Shown: positions 7,680 through 16,521 of the stretch, in pieces
How positions within the stretch are numbered: position 1 is the stretch's first letter
Layout of the letters: the number at the start of each line of letters is the position of its first letter
DNA from: CADEDH01 sp039029735
GTDB taxonomy: Bacteria > Actinomycetota > Acidimicrobiia > Acidimicrobiales > SZUA-35
Direction of reading: 5' to 3'
NCBI GenBank assembly: GCA_039029735.1
Contig: JBCCFL010000033.1
Coordinates: forward strand, 1-64,000
Length of the DNA: 64,000 nucleotides
Position numbers and translations under genes: made by a program
The notes under the pieces: model-generated
Told to the model about the DNA's origin: nothing
The model's input: the letters and a program-made list of their open reading frames with translations, nothing else
The model's database searches: none

Positions 7680-8750
7680 TCAGGCCAGCGGCTCTGAGAG
7701 GAAGCCTCGCATCGCGGCGGAGGCCTCGTCGGGCACCTCGAGCTGGAAGAAGTGGTTGCCGTCGAGGAACTGCACCCGACCGTTGGTGACGAAGTCGGGC
7801 GTGTTCTCGTACTCCTCGACGTGCTGGCCGGGATCGAGCCGCCCCTGGAGGAACAGCACCGGCATCGTCATCTTGGCGAAGAGCATGTTGTGGCGATCCG
7901 AGAGCTCCTGTTCGAGGTTCGTGTGGTCGAACTGCCGCGGCGAGGCTTCAGCCACCCCCTTGAACTTCACCTCGTGATCCAGGCGGTCGAGTACCTCTTT
8001 CTTGATGCCTTCGACGCGGTAGCCACCAGCGGCATACGACACCCGGGGGAAGCCAGTCCACTTCATCAGTCCGGAGAACCAGGGCTGGGCGAAGATGTCG
8101 TGCGGGGGCTTGGGGTCGCCGTGGGGTTCATTGGCTGACTGCTGCATGCGCACGTAGCGGAGCACCCGGCCCTCCATTCCATCCACGTTCAGCAGGTGAT
8201 CCGAGATCACCGATCCCCGGTCGTGGCCGCCGAGGTTGAACTGCTCGATGCCGATCGTGTCGAGCATCGATGCAAGCGACGCTGCGATCGCCGAGTAGCG
8301 GTAGTCGATGTCGAGACGCTTGTCGCTCTGGCCGTTGCCGAGCGTGTCGACGGCAATGCAGTAGAACTGGTCGGACAGATCCCGCATCTGGTTGTGGAAC
8401 GTGTACCAGCTCTCGGGGAATCCGTGGACGAGCACGAACGGCTCGTTGCTGGGGTCACCTGTGGTCACGAAGTGCCACGTGATCCCGTCGGCCTCGGCGT
8501 ACCAGTGGGTGGCCTCGACGTCGCCGATCATCTCGATCTCGCCGTGGGCGTTCTCCGCACCGAGCGGGTAGGTGTCGGGCTGGGGGTAACGCATGTCGGA
8601 GGTGAGCGGTGCGTCGGTCCGGACTCCGCCCTCGCGGACATTGGTGAGCGTCAAGTCCTCGCGGGAGATGTACTCCAGCTTCGGGAAGGTGGTCGGCGAG
8701 AGGATCTTGATCAGGTTCAGGATCTCTTTGGCGTCGGTGATCACAGACAT
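7680..8750 (-). CDS. Alpha/beta hydrolase, epoxide hydrolase/haloalkane dehalogenase-like
   Basis: 356 residues. FVLVHGFPESWYTFHNQM contains the oxyanion-hole HGFPE motif and GGHDRGS the nucleophile elbow with Asp, the pattern of epoxide hydrolases rather than Ser esterases. LDGNHFFQLEVPDEASAAMRGFL supplies the C-terminal His, and LFLQGRLDPGQH the late Asp. The ATG at 8748-8750 is chosen because it is preceded by GGAGACGTG; an open frame continues upstream to 8867 without support. The gene diverges from an AraC regulator at 8862, which may control it. Confidence 0.82.
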   Translation of the reverse strand: MSVITDAKEILNLIKILSPTTFPKLEYISREDLTLTNVREGGVRTDAPLTSDMRYPQPDTYPLGAENAHGEIEMIGDVEATHWYAEADGITWHFVTTGDPSNEPFVLVHGFPESWYTFHNQMRDLSDQFYCIAVDTLGNGQSDKRLDIDYRYSAIAASLASMLDTIGIEQFNLGGHDRGSVISDHLLNVDGMEGRVLRYVRMQQSANEPHGDPKPPHDIFAQPWFSGLMKWTGFPRVSYAAGGYRVEGIKKEVLDRLDHEVKFKGVAEASPRQFDHTNLEQELSDRHNMLFAKMTMPVLFLQGRLDPGQHVEEYENTPDFVTNGRVQFLDGNHFFQLEVPDEASAAMRGFLSEPLA

Positions 8751-8861
8751 CACGTCTCCGTTGCGCTTGCGGCGCACGTGCGCCGAGGTTGTCGGGTCGG
8801 CCGTCGCATAGAGTCGACGGTCACTCTCAACGTACGAACGCCCCTCTCGCCGGACCGCGCC

Positions 8862-9929
8862 ATGCACGACAACGAACGAGCCGTTGACGCCAACCTGGAT
8901 GGCACGTCACTGCTGGCCAACCTCATGACGGCGGCCGCCGCCTATGCCGTGCGGCGCGGCGTGCCGCTGGAGCACGTGGCGGATGCGGCGAGGCTCGAAC
9001 CGCACGCCCTCATTGCCGGCCCTGACCGAGTGGCCGAGGACACCGTGCCGCGGATTCTCGACCTTCTTCAGCAGCACTTTCCTGCTGAGCCGGTGGCCTT
9101 GGATGTCGCAATGGCGGCGCCACTCCACTTCATGGGGCCGCTCGAACCGCTTGCTCGCCTCGTGCCGGACCTGCGCGCCGGGATCGAGACGTTCGTTCAC
9201 TACCGGAGCGTGCTCGCCACCAGCTTCGCGTTGGAGTTCGTGGAGGCGCCGCCCGGGCCGATGCTCACCTTCGACCATCCGAACGACCACCAGTTCGGTG
9301 CGCTCGGAGCCGAGATGGCCTTGGCTATGGGGGCTCGTGCCATCGGCGAGGTGCTCGGTCTCCCCGATGCGCTCCGCCAGGTCTGGCTCGCCCGGGCCCC
9401 AACGGCGCCCGTTGAGCACTACGCACGAGCGTTCTCGGTCCCGGTCCGTTTCGAGGCACCAGCGAACGCACTCCTGTTCCACGCCAACCGGCTCGACAGC
9501 GCCGTCGACCCCGACGCCGGCGCCCGCCTGCGCGTGCTGCGAGCGCACCTCGAACTGGTGCGGGAACAGTTGGAGCAACAGGAGGACCCGGCCGAGCTGC
9601 GACGCATGCGCGATGCAGCCGCCCGCAACGCGGCCCAGGGCGAGTACACCGCCGCGGCGCTGGCATCACGCCTCGGTTTGAGCGTGCGCACGCTCCAGCG
9701 GCGGGTGGCCGAGCTGGACTCGTCGGTGAGCTCGATCATCGACGAGGTGCGAGAGGCCACGGCCCGTCAGCTCCTCTCCGATCCCGACCTCAACCAGTTC
9801 GAGATCGCCCTGACACTCGGCTACTCCACCGACACTGCATTCAGCCGTGCGTTCCGCCGCTGGACAGGCCAAAGCGCAGCCCAATACAGACGTGAACTGG
9901 CCGACATCACATCCAGCAGCGGGGCATAG
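8862..9929 (+). CDS. AraC-family transcriptional regulator with Arabinose_bd-type N-terminus
   Basis: 355 residues from the ATG at 8862. The first about 200 residues fit the N-terminal arabinose-binding-like domain of the OruR/ArgR/AraC subgroup (SLLANLMTAAAAYAVRRGV start, FPAEPVALDVAMAAPLHFMG). The C-terminus has the double helix-turn-helix: AALASRLGLSVRTLQRRVAE and ALTLGYSTDTAFSRAFRRWTGQSAAQYRR. Regulators of this subgroup control lipid, amino acid or virulence genes. It is divergent from the epoxide-hydrolase-like gene with a 111-bp gap, the likely target promoter. The frame stays open after the TAG for another 74 codons. Confidence 0.85.
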   Translation: MHDNERAVDANLDGTSLLANLMTAAAAYAVRRGVPLEHVADAARLEPHALIAGPDRVAEDTVPRILDLLQQHFPAEPVALDVAMAAPLHFMGPLEPLARLVPDLRAGIETFVHYRSVLATSFALEFVEAPPGPMLTFDHPNDHQFGALGAEMALAMGARAIGEVLGLPDALRQVWLARAPTAPVEHYARAFSVPVRFEAPANALLFHANRLDSAVDPDAGARLRVLRAHLELVREQLEQQEDPAELRRMRDAAARNAAQGEYTAAALASRLGLSVRTLQRRVAELDSSVSSIIDEVREATARQLLSDPDLNQFEIALTLGYSTDTAFSRAFRRWTGQSAAQYRRELADITSSSGA

Positions 9930-10167
9930 ACCTGGAAATGGTCACGTGGGAGCGAACCCGCGGGCCCCGGGCAGGAGTCGGATGCGCCCCAGACCGGAGC
10001 GACGATCACCGCCCACGACCTCGTTCAACTGCGTGAGCCGGTCGATGAGAGCGATACGGCAATCGGCGGACTGGGCTCGTTCATCATCGGCATCGTGAGC
10101 GACTCTGCTGCATCGGTCGTGCTTCGCATCGCTGAAGATGCCCTGCTCCCATGACTCAGCGCACCGC

Positions 10168-10737
10168 CTAACTGGTGGCTTCAAGCCGTCGGCGGTACTG
10201 AACCTCGATCAGCGGCTCGTCGAGCACCGCAACGCCGTCGACCGTCGGGCCGGCCCATTCGGCTTCGACGAACGACGGGCCGGTTCCGCAGCTCCACCCG
10301 TTGCGCTCGTAGAACCGGCGGGCCCTGGCGTTATCGCGCAGTACCCAGAGCATGGCCTCATGGTGGGCGGCGCCCAGCGCCGCATGGCAGGCGTCGATGA
10401 GCAGATCGGCGGCCCCGCTCCCCCAGTGCGCGGGATGAAGGTAGAAGGCGTAGAGCTCGCCACCGTCACGAGCGTCCCGGCTCGGGCCAACGACCCCGAA
10501 CCCGACGGGGAGCTCCGAAGCCACCGCCACCAGCACCCGGCTGTGCTCCCCGAGCGCGTTGGGTTCAGCGCCCGACAGACGCTGGCGCCAGGTCTCCCGA
10601 CGAGCGTCTGCGAACGCCGCGCTGTCGAGGAACGAGCCGGGGATCAGGCCGCGATACCCCTCACGCCAGCCTTCGATGTGGGCCTCGGCCACGTGCTCAG
10701 CGTCGCCGACCTGCGCATCCCGGATCACGATGTCCAT
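10168..10737 (-). CDS. GNAT-family N-acetyltransferase
   Basis: 189 residues from the ATG at 10735-10737. MDIVIRDAQVGDAEHVAEAH is a typical GNAT start. GGELYAFYLHPAHWGSGAADLLID gives motif A with the acetyl-CoA pyrophosphate loop, and MLWVLRDNARARRFYERNGW is the classical motif B. The substrate cannot be inferred. An open frame extends 36 codons upstream but lacks a start signal, and the short version begins at the domain boundary. The gene is isolated, between the AraC regulator and the tRNA. Confidence 0.88.
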   Translation of the reverse strand: MDIVIRDAQVGDAEHVAEAHIEGWREGYRGLIPGSFLDSAAFADARRETWRQRLSGAEPNALGEHSRVLVAVASELPVGFGVVGPSRDARDGGELYAFYLHPAHWGSGAADLLIDACHAALGAAHHEAMLWVLRDNARARRFYERNGWSCGTGPSFVEAEWAGPTVDGVAVLDEPLIEVQYRRRLEATS

Positions 10738-11046
10738 CGCCAGAGTGTGGTCGATGTGCACCCCGACGGGTCGGTCGAATCGGCACAGGGGGTGAGCCAG
10801 GACATGTGCGCAGCGAAGCGATCCGCTCATGGTCAGCCGCTCCATCGGAGGCCTGGCTAGCTCTCCGCCTCAGGCTCCCTTCGGCTCGGGACCCTCGACC
10901 TGCCAACGATGTGGTCGTGGCAAAGCTCCTCGGCCTCAACGGACTGACGTAGTACGCGCGCCCGCGTCACTGGCCGAATGGTGGACGGACGGTGGACCTC
11001 GGCCACTTGCTCCCTCCGCCCGACGCCAAAGAAGCCACGTTCTCCC
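10738..11046. other. Gene-free stretch between the acetyltransferase and tRNA-Ile2
   Basis: Several short frames cross this 309-bp region on both strands, but none has a start signal, a conserved motif or coding-like composition. No hairpin with a T-run was seen. It should hold the acetyltransferase promoter at its left end and the tRNA 3' trailer at its right end. Confidence 0.4.
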
Positions 11047-11122
11047 TGGTGGGCCTGCCGGGGTTCGAACCCGGGACCGAGCGATTATGAGTCGCCTGCT
11101 CTAACCACTGAGCTACAGGCCC
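11047..11122 (-). tRNA. tRNA-Ile2 (CAU anticodon, lysidine type)
   Basis: A complete 76-nt cloverleaf on the minus strand, with encoded CCA (11047-11049). The acceptor stem is GGGCCTG paired with CAGGCCC, discriminator A. The anticodon stem-loop is GGCGA-CTCATAA-TCGCT, identical to that of E. coli tRNA-Ile2 (ileX), and C4-G69 and C5-G68 are present as in TilS substrates. So the CAU anticodon is probably modified to lysidine and reads AUA as Ile. It could be mislabelled as tRNA-Met by anticodon alone. Confidence 0.93.
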
Positions 11123-11214
11123 CACTGGCCATCACTCTAGGGCCAGGCCACCCAACGCCGAGGTGACAATGCGGGCTGGCCGCGACGGCCACCGATCGGG
11201 CACGCTGGTCGGCC

Positions 11215-12420
11215 ATGGACGACCACCCCTCCCCCGGGCCGCTCGCTGGCGTGCGCGTGATCGATCTCACCACCGTGGTGATGGGCCCGATGGCCACCCG
11301 CGGCTTGGCTGACCTCGGCGCCGACGTGATCAAGGTCGAGGCTCCGGACGGTGATCTCATGCGGCACTTCGAGCCGAAGCGCTCCGAGGGCATGAGTGCG
11401 TTCAACCTGGCCCTGAACCGCAACAAGCGCAGCGTGGTGCTCGACCTCAAGACCGAAGAAGGCCACGCCGCGATGCTGGACCTGGTGGCCACAGGTGATG
11501 TGTTCGTCACCAACGTGCGGCCCAAGGCGCTGGCCAAGCTCGGCCTCGATGACGAGACGCTTCGGGCCCGCCGCCCCGATCTCGTGTACTGCTCGGCCAC
11601 GGGGTTCGGGCAGAACGGCCCCTATGCCGACAAGGCCGCCTACGACGACGTGATCCAGGCCGCCTCGGGGATGGCATCGATGTTCGCCTGGATGGGAGAC
11701 GCCCCCGCCTACGTGCCGAGCATCGTGGCCGACAAGATCGCTGCCCTCGGCATCACCCAGGCCGTGCTCGCAGGTCTGTTCCGCCGGGCCACCACCGGTG
11801 AGGGCGATCTGATCGAGGTGCCGATGGCCGAATCGCTGGCGGCGTTCAACCTTGTGGAGCACCTGAGCGGTCACGCCTTCGAGCCCAAGATTGAACCGTT
11901 CTCGTACATGCGGCTCCGCACCGAGCACCGCCGCCCCCGCCGCTCGGCCGACGGATGGGTGTGCATCCTCCCCTACAGCAACCAGAACTGGCACGACTTC
12001 TTCGCCCTCGCCGGCCGCACCGACATGGCGGGCGACGAGCGATTCGCCACCGTGAACGCCCGGATCGACAATGCGCACGAGCTCTACGGGATGCTCGACG
12101 AGATCGTGGCCACTCGGACCACGGCCGAGTGGATGGCGCTCTGCGACGAGCGCTCGATCCCGGCTGTCCCGGTAGCCGATCTGCAACACCTCGACGATGA
12201 CCCTCACTTCGCCGCCGTTGGTCTGTTCACCGACCAGGATCACCCCACCGAAGGGCCGTATCGGGCCGTTCGAGAGCCCGCCCGGTACCGGTCGGGCGTG
12301 CCTGGCGTGTTCCGCCACGCACCCAAGCTCGGAGAACACACCAGCGAGGTGCTGGGCGAACTCGGCTACGACCAAGAACGTATTACCATCATGACGGAGT
12401 TCCGGGACCGCCCCGACTGA
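11215..12420 (+). CDS. CaiB/BaiF family (class III) CoA-transferase
   Basis: 401 residues, the usual length. The N-terminus LAGVRVIDLTTVVMGPMATR, the GADVIKVEAP motif, NRNKRSVVLDLKTEEG and YCSATGFGQNGPY are all family hallmarks. The catalytic Asp that forms a glutamyl/aspartyl-CoA-type anhydride is in AYDDVIQAASG (Asp144 or 145). These enzymes move CoA between carboxylic acids, or act as racemases such as alpha-methylacyl-CoA racemase. An acyl-CoA synthetase gene downstream, past the kinase, suggests fatty, bile or steroid acid degradation; the exact substrate is unknown. Confidence 0.88.
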   Translation: MDDHPSPGPLAGVRVIDLTTVVMGPMATRGLADLGADVIKVEAPDGDLMRHFEPKRSEGMSAFNLALNRNKRSVVLDLKTEEGHAAMLDLVATGDVFVTNVRPKALAKLGLDDETLRARRPDLVYCSATGFGQNGPYADKAAYDDVIQAASGMASMFAWMGDAPAYVPSIVADKIAALGITQAVLAGLFRRATTGEGDLIEVPMAESLAAFNLVEHLSGHAFEPKIEPFSYMRLRTEHRRPRRSADGWVCILPYSNQNWHDFFALAGRTDMAGDERFATVNARIDNAHELYGMLDEIVATRTTAEWMALCDERSIPAVPVADLQHLDDDPHFAAVGLFTDQDHPTEGPYRAVREPARYRSGVPGVFRHAPKLGEHTSEVLGELGYDQERITIMTEFRDRPD

Positions 12421-12480
12421 CGACCCGAGGGAACACGAGCCGTCGCCGGGGTGCGTGACAGAGGGCGAGATCAGCACGAC

Positions 12481-14913
12481 ATGGTCGACGATGCGGCCGA
12501 TCCGAACGATGCCGAGACGCCGCCGATGACCGCGCCCGAGCACGCCGAGACCAACGTGCTCGCACCCACCGACTCGGCCCCCGACACCGGCGCAACCAAC
12601 GTGTTCCCACCCACCGACTCGGCCCCCGGCACCGGTGCCACCAACGTGCTCGCCGCCACTGCCGTCCAGCCCGACCCGGACGCACCGGCCACCGTGGCCC
12701 AACCACACCACGAGGTGCTGCAACCCAACCCGCAGGCGAGCGAGGCGGTCACCGACGTCCCCCCGGCCGAGACCGACAACGACGCCGCCATGCACTGGGG
12801 TGACGCTGCGGATCAGACGATGCGGCTCGACGTGGCGATCATCAACGCCACACCGTCGCTGCCATCTCGATTCGGCCGCTACGAGGTGGTGAGCCGGATC
12901 GGTGTTGGCGGCTTCGCCTCGGTGTACGCCGCCCGCGACCCCGAACTCGACACGATGGTGGCGGTCAAGGTTCTCGCCGAGAACCACAGCGCCAATGCGC
13001 TCGTGCGCCGGCGCTTCGTGGCCGAGGCCCGCGTGGCCCGCCGGTTGGGCCACGAACGACTCGTCGGCGTGTTCGACCTCGGAGAAGCCGACAACGGCTG
13101 CCCCTACGTGGTGATGGAGCTGTGCGAGCGGGGCTCGCTCCGCCAACGCATCGTGGCCACCGGGCGCCCCGACGTCGACGACTTGATCCGCCTCATCGAA
13201 GAGCTCGCGACCTGCATGCGCTCGGTGCACGAGCAACGTGTGGTGCACCGCGACATCAAACCGTCGAACCTGCTGTTCAGGGCCACCCAGGGTGCACCGG
13301 GCGCCGAGTTCGCCCCGACCCGTCTCATCCACGACGACGAACGGCTGATCCTGGCCGACTTCGGTATGGCCCGCGACATCTCCGGCGGCGTGTCGAGCCT
13401 CACCGTTGGAGGCGGCACCGAGGGCTACATGGCCCCGGAACAGGCCACCAGCGACGGCAAGGCCGACACCCGGGCCGACATCTACTCCGCCACCGTGGTG
13501 CTCGCCGAGTTCGCCACCGGCCGCTCACCGGAGCGGCTCGACCTCGCCACCGCCGACATCTCGACCGCGGTGCTGGCTGCCCTCACCCGGGGTGTCGCCC
13601 TTGACCGTGAGGAGCGCCCCGCCACGGCCAGCCACTGGCGCGATCTCATGCTGCACGCCTTTCGTGAACCAGGAGCGGTCGGTGGCAGCGCACCCGACGC
13701 CCGCCTACCCGGCGCCAGCGGCTCGCCCGACGAACCAGCCGGCAACGCCGTCGACCCGAACGCCACCACGGCCTACCGTCCCGGAACCGAACTGGCCGCC
13801 GCCGACGCCGAGCATCGACCCACCGCTGTTCAACGACCCCATGGCCCGGCCACCGAGGTACAGGCCGACTCGCCTGTGCCGCCGACGGCGATCCAGCCCG
13901 AGGCGGCCAAGCCCGATCGGGCCGCTCCGACGCCTGCTCGCCCGGCCGCAGCGGCCTCGGCCACGCCAACGCCACCCCCCGACCTGGCCCGACCCGAACC
14001 GCTCGCCCCGCCGAGCCAGCCGCAGCGCCCCGTCCGCAGTCCCCACCGCGCTGCCGCGAGCCCTCGACACGAGCCAGCCGCCACGCCGCCGGCGGCATCC
14101 GCCGACGCTCGCCGAGCCGACCGACCCACCCCTCGCCTGGCCCAGAGCCCTGCGCAGGCCCAGCCCACCCCTCGCCAGGCCCAGAGCCCTGCGCAGGCCC
14201 AGCCCATCCCGCCGGCCCAGACCCAGCCCCGCCCGGCGGCCCAGACCCACCCGCCGGCCCAGGCTCAGCCCCGCCCGGCGGCTGGCGCAGGCGCTCCGCT
14301 TGGCGCGCCGCCGAACCCGAGCGAGCGGGTCGAGACTGGGCGCCAGGCGGTGCCGACCCAACCCCCTCCACCAGGCCACGGTCAGTCCGACCGCGGCCAA
14401 CGGGCCGCTCGCCGCAACCGCCGTCAGCCGGCACCGTCCACACGCACACCCACACCCGCCCCGCCAGCATCGCGCCAGGCGCCGACAGCCGCTCCCCCTG
14501 GTACCACTCAGGCCCGGCCGCTGCGCCAGCCGACGTCCGCCCCGCCCAACTCGGCACCGGTCCCGGCGTCGATCGCGCCCGAGGTGGCCGAGGCCCGCAG
14601 CCGCGAGCACATGAAGACGGCCAAACGGCTGGCCAAGATGGAACAGCGGGAGGCCCGCAAGCTGGCCCGGAAGGCGCGCCGCCGTCGGCGCCGGCTGAAG
14701 ACGGCAAACTTCTTCCTCGCCCTGATCCGGGGGATCCTCGCCGCCGTCGTGGCCTGGATCACGGCCTTCATCTTCCTGGCCCTGAACAGCAATCAGGCGA
14801 TCGCCACCTTCGAGCCCGCCCCGGCGGGCCAGCTGTTCATCGTCGTGGTGAGTGGTCTCTCCTTCATCTGGGGCACCGCGTACTTCCCCTTCCCCCGTTC
14901 CTACGACATCTGA
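12481..14913 (+). CDS. Serine/threonine protein kinase with long Pro/Ala-rich linker and C-terminal membrane helices
   Basis: About 810 residues. After a low-complexity N-terminus with repeated TDSAPxTGATNV, the kinase domain shows the glycine loop (RIGVGGFASVYAA), the lysine of VAVKVL, HRDIKPSNLL as catalytic loop, LADFGMAR and GYMAPEQ. Next come about 300 Pro/Ala/Gln-rich residues, a very basic helix (KLARKARRRRRRLK) and two hydrophobic segments near the C-terminus. There are no PASTA domains, so it senses differently from PknB. ATG 12481 is chosen; a GTG at 12451 is possible. The FHA-domain transporter at 24732 is a plausible reader of its phosphothreonines (inference). Confidence 0.88.
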   Translation: MVDDAADPNDAETPPMTAPEHAETNVLAPTDSAPDTGATNVFPPTDSAPGTGATNVLAATAVQPDPDAPATVAQPHHEVLQPNPQASEAVTDVPPAETDNDAAMHWGDAADQTMRLDVAIINATPSLPSRFGRYEVVSRIGVGGFASVYAARDPELDTMVAVKVLAENHSANALVRRRFVAEARVARRLGHERLVGVFDLGEADNGCPYVVMELCERGSLRQRIVATGRPDVDDLIRLIEELATCMRSVHEQRVVHRDIKPSNLLFRATQGAPGAEFAPTRLIHDDERLILADFGMARDISGGVSSLTVGGGTEGYMAPEQATSDGKADTRADIYSATVVLAEFATGRSPERLDLATADISTAVLAALTRGVALDREERPATASHWRDLMLHAFREPGAVGGSAPDARLPGASGSPDEPAGNAVDPNATTAYRPGTELAAADAEHRPTAVQRPHGPATEVQADSPVPPTAIQPEAAKPDRAAPTPARPAAAASATPTPPPDLARPEPLAPPSQPQRPVRSPHRAAASPRHEPAATPPAASADARRADRPTPRLAQSPAQAQPTPRQAQSPAQAQPIPPAQTQPRPAAQTHPPAQAQPRPAAGAGAPLGAPPNPSERVETGRQAVPTQPPPPGHGQSDRGQRAARRNRRQPAPSTRTPTPAPPASRQAPTAAPPGTTQARPLRQPTSAPPNSAPVPASIAPEVAEARSREHMKTAKRLAKMEQREARKLARKARRRRRRLKTANFFLALIRGILAAVVAWITAFIFLALNSNQAIATFEPAPAGQLFIVVVSGLSFIWGTAYFPFPRSYDI
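14125..14202 (+). repeat. Two tandem copies of a 39-bp unit inside the kinase linker
   Basis: 14125-14163 and 14164-14202 are nearly identical and encode PTPRLAQSPAQAQ then PTPRQAQSPAQAQ. The copies keep the reading frame. Further degenerate QPRPAAQ-type copies follow. This is a local in-frame duplication that lengthens the disordered linker. Confidence 0.8.
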
Positions 14914-14990
14914 TCTGAGCGGGCGCAACTGGCACCCACCGGCGGGTGTTGGCACTATCGGGGGCCACGATCTGACAGCGAGGAGTTCCG

Positions 14991-16520
14991 ATGGCAACGC
15001 GTTCCTACGACTGGATCGGCCACCACGCCGCCATCCGCGGCGACCAACTGGCGATGACCGATCTTGCCACCGATCGCACCTTCACCTACGCCGAGATGAA
15101 CGAGCGCACAACGCGGCTGGCGAGCGCGCTCGCCGCCGACTTCGGTGTCACCGTCGGCGAACGGGTGGCTGTGCTCGCGAACAACAACACGAACTGCTTT
15201 GAGGTGCAGTTCGCCTGTTGGAAGCTGGGCGCCATCTTCGTGCCCCTGAACTGGCGGCTCGCCCTCCCCGAGCTCGAGTACATCGTGGGCGACTGCTCAC
15301 CCCGCGTGATCATCCACGACAACGACTTCGCCGAGAACTCGGCCAAGCTCGCCGCCACCTGCGGCATCGCCCATCGCATCACCTGGGAAGACGGCGACGC
15401 CGATGCCGCCGCCTACGAGGAGGTGCTCGCCTCGGCCCGCGCTGAGATCGAGGGGTACCCCTCCACCCACGACACGCCTCTCACGATCATGTACACCTCC
15501 GGTACCACCGGCCGGCCCAAGGGGGCCACGATCACCCAGGGCATGACGTTCTGGAACGCCGTGAACTGCGTGGAGTTCTACAGCCTCCACTCGAACATGG
15601 TGAACCTCGCGTTCCTGCCTCTCTTCCACACGGGTGGGCTCAACGTGTTCGCGAACCCGGCGTTCCACTTCGGTGGCTACAACGTGGTGATGCGCAGCTT
15701 TGAACCGTCGGCGGCGCTGGCCCTCCTCACCGACCCCGACCTCGGCGTCACCCACTTCATCGGCGTGCCCGCCAACTACCTGTTCATGAGCCAGGTGCCC
15801 GAGTTCGCCGACGCCACGTTCCCGACGATCGAGGCGGCGTCCGTCGGTGGCTCCCCCACCCCCGAGCCGCTGATCCGCACCTGGGCTGCGGTGGGTCTCC
15901 CCCTTCAGCAGGCCTACGGCATGACCGAGACCAGCCCACTGGTGTTGGCACTGAAGGCCGAGGACGCCGCGGTCAAGATCGGCTCGGCCGGCCTCCCCGC
16001 AATGCACACCGAGGTGCGCATCGTCGACGACACGGGCAATGACGTCGACGCCAACGTCAACGGCGAGCTGTGGGTACGAGGCCCCAACATCACGCCCGGC
16101 TACTGGAACCGACCCGACGCCAACGAAAGCTCGTTCGAGGACGGCTGGCTCAAGACCGGCGATGCCGCCCGACGCGACGACGACGGCTTCTTCTACATCG
16201 TTGACCGCTGGAAAGACATGTACATCTCCGGCGGCGAGAACGTATACCCGGCCGAGGTCGAGTCGGTGATCTACCAGCTGGACGCCATCGGCGAGGTGGC
16301 GATCATCGGGGTGCCCGACGAGAAGTGGGTGGAGGTGGGCCGCGCCATCGTGGTGATGAAGCCTGGTCACGAGATCGACGAGGCCACCATCATCAACCAC
16401 TGCCGCACCAACCTGGCCCGCTACAAGGTGCCCCAGTCGGTGGTGTTCATCGACGAGATCCCCCACAACGCCACCGGTAAGGTGCTCAAGCGCGAGCTAC
16501 GAGAGCACTACGGGAGCTGA
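14991..16520 (+). CDS. AMP-binding long-chain fatty acid/acyl-CoA synthetase
   Basis: 509 residues of the adenylate-forming superfamily. The P-loop is IMYTSGTTGRPKGATI, motif A5 is QQAYGMTETSP, motif A7 is GWLKTGDAARRDDDGFFYIVDRWKDM, and the C-terminal catalytic Lys is in NATGKVLKRELR. It activates a carboxylic acid with ATP and joins it to CoA. AGGAG at 14981-14985 supports the ATG. It is followed with almost no gap by phzF-like and LLM oxidoreductase genes, so these three probably form one transcript, perhaps with the kinase upstream. Confidence 0.9.
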   Translation: MATRSYDWIGHHAAIRGDQLAMTDLATDRTFTYAEMNERTTRLASALAADFGVTVGERVAVLANNNTNCFEVQFACWKLGAIFVPLNWRLALPELEYIVGDCSPRVIIHDNDFAENSAKLAATCGIAHRITWEDGDADAAAYEEVLASARAEIEGYPSTHDTPLTIMYTSGTTGRPKGATITQGMTFWNAVNCVEFYSLHSNMVNLAFLPLFHTGGLNVFANPAFHFGGYNVVMRSFEPSAALALLTDPDLGVTHFIGVPANYLFMSQVPEFADATFPTIEAASVGGSPTPEPLIRTWAAVGLPLQQAYGMTETSPLVLALKAEDAAVKIGSAGLPAMHTEVRIVDDTGNDVDANVNGELWVRGPNITPGYWNRPDANESSFEDGWLKTGDAARRDDDGFFYIVDRWKDMYISGGENVYPAEVESVIYQLDAIGEVAIIGVPDEKWVEVGRAIVVMKPGHEIDEATIINHCRTNLARYKVPQSVVFIDEIPHNATGKVLKRELREHYGS

Positions 16521-16521
16521 C

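Noticed and set aside
11047..11122. tRNA-Met by anticodon CAU
   Set aside because: The anticodon arm and acceptor pairs match tRNA-Ile2, not elongator or initiator Met.
11137..13332. A 731-codon minus-strand frame
   Set aside because: It runs antisense to the CaiB-type transferase and the kinase, both of which have full family motifs. Long antisense frames are expected at this GC content.
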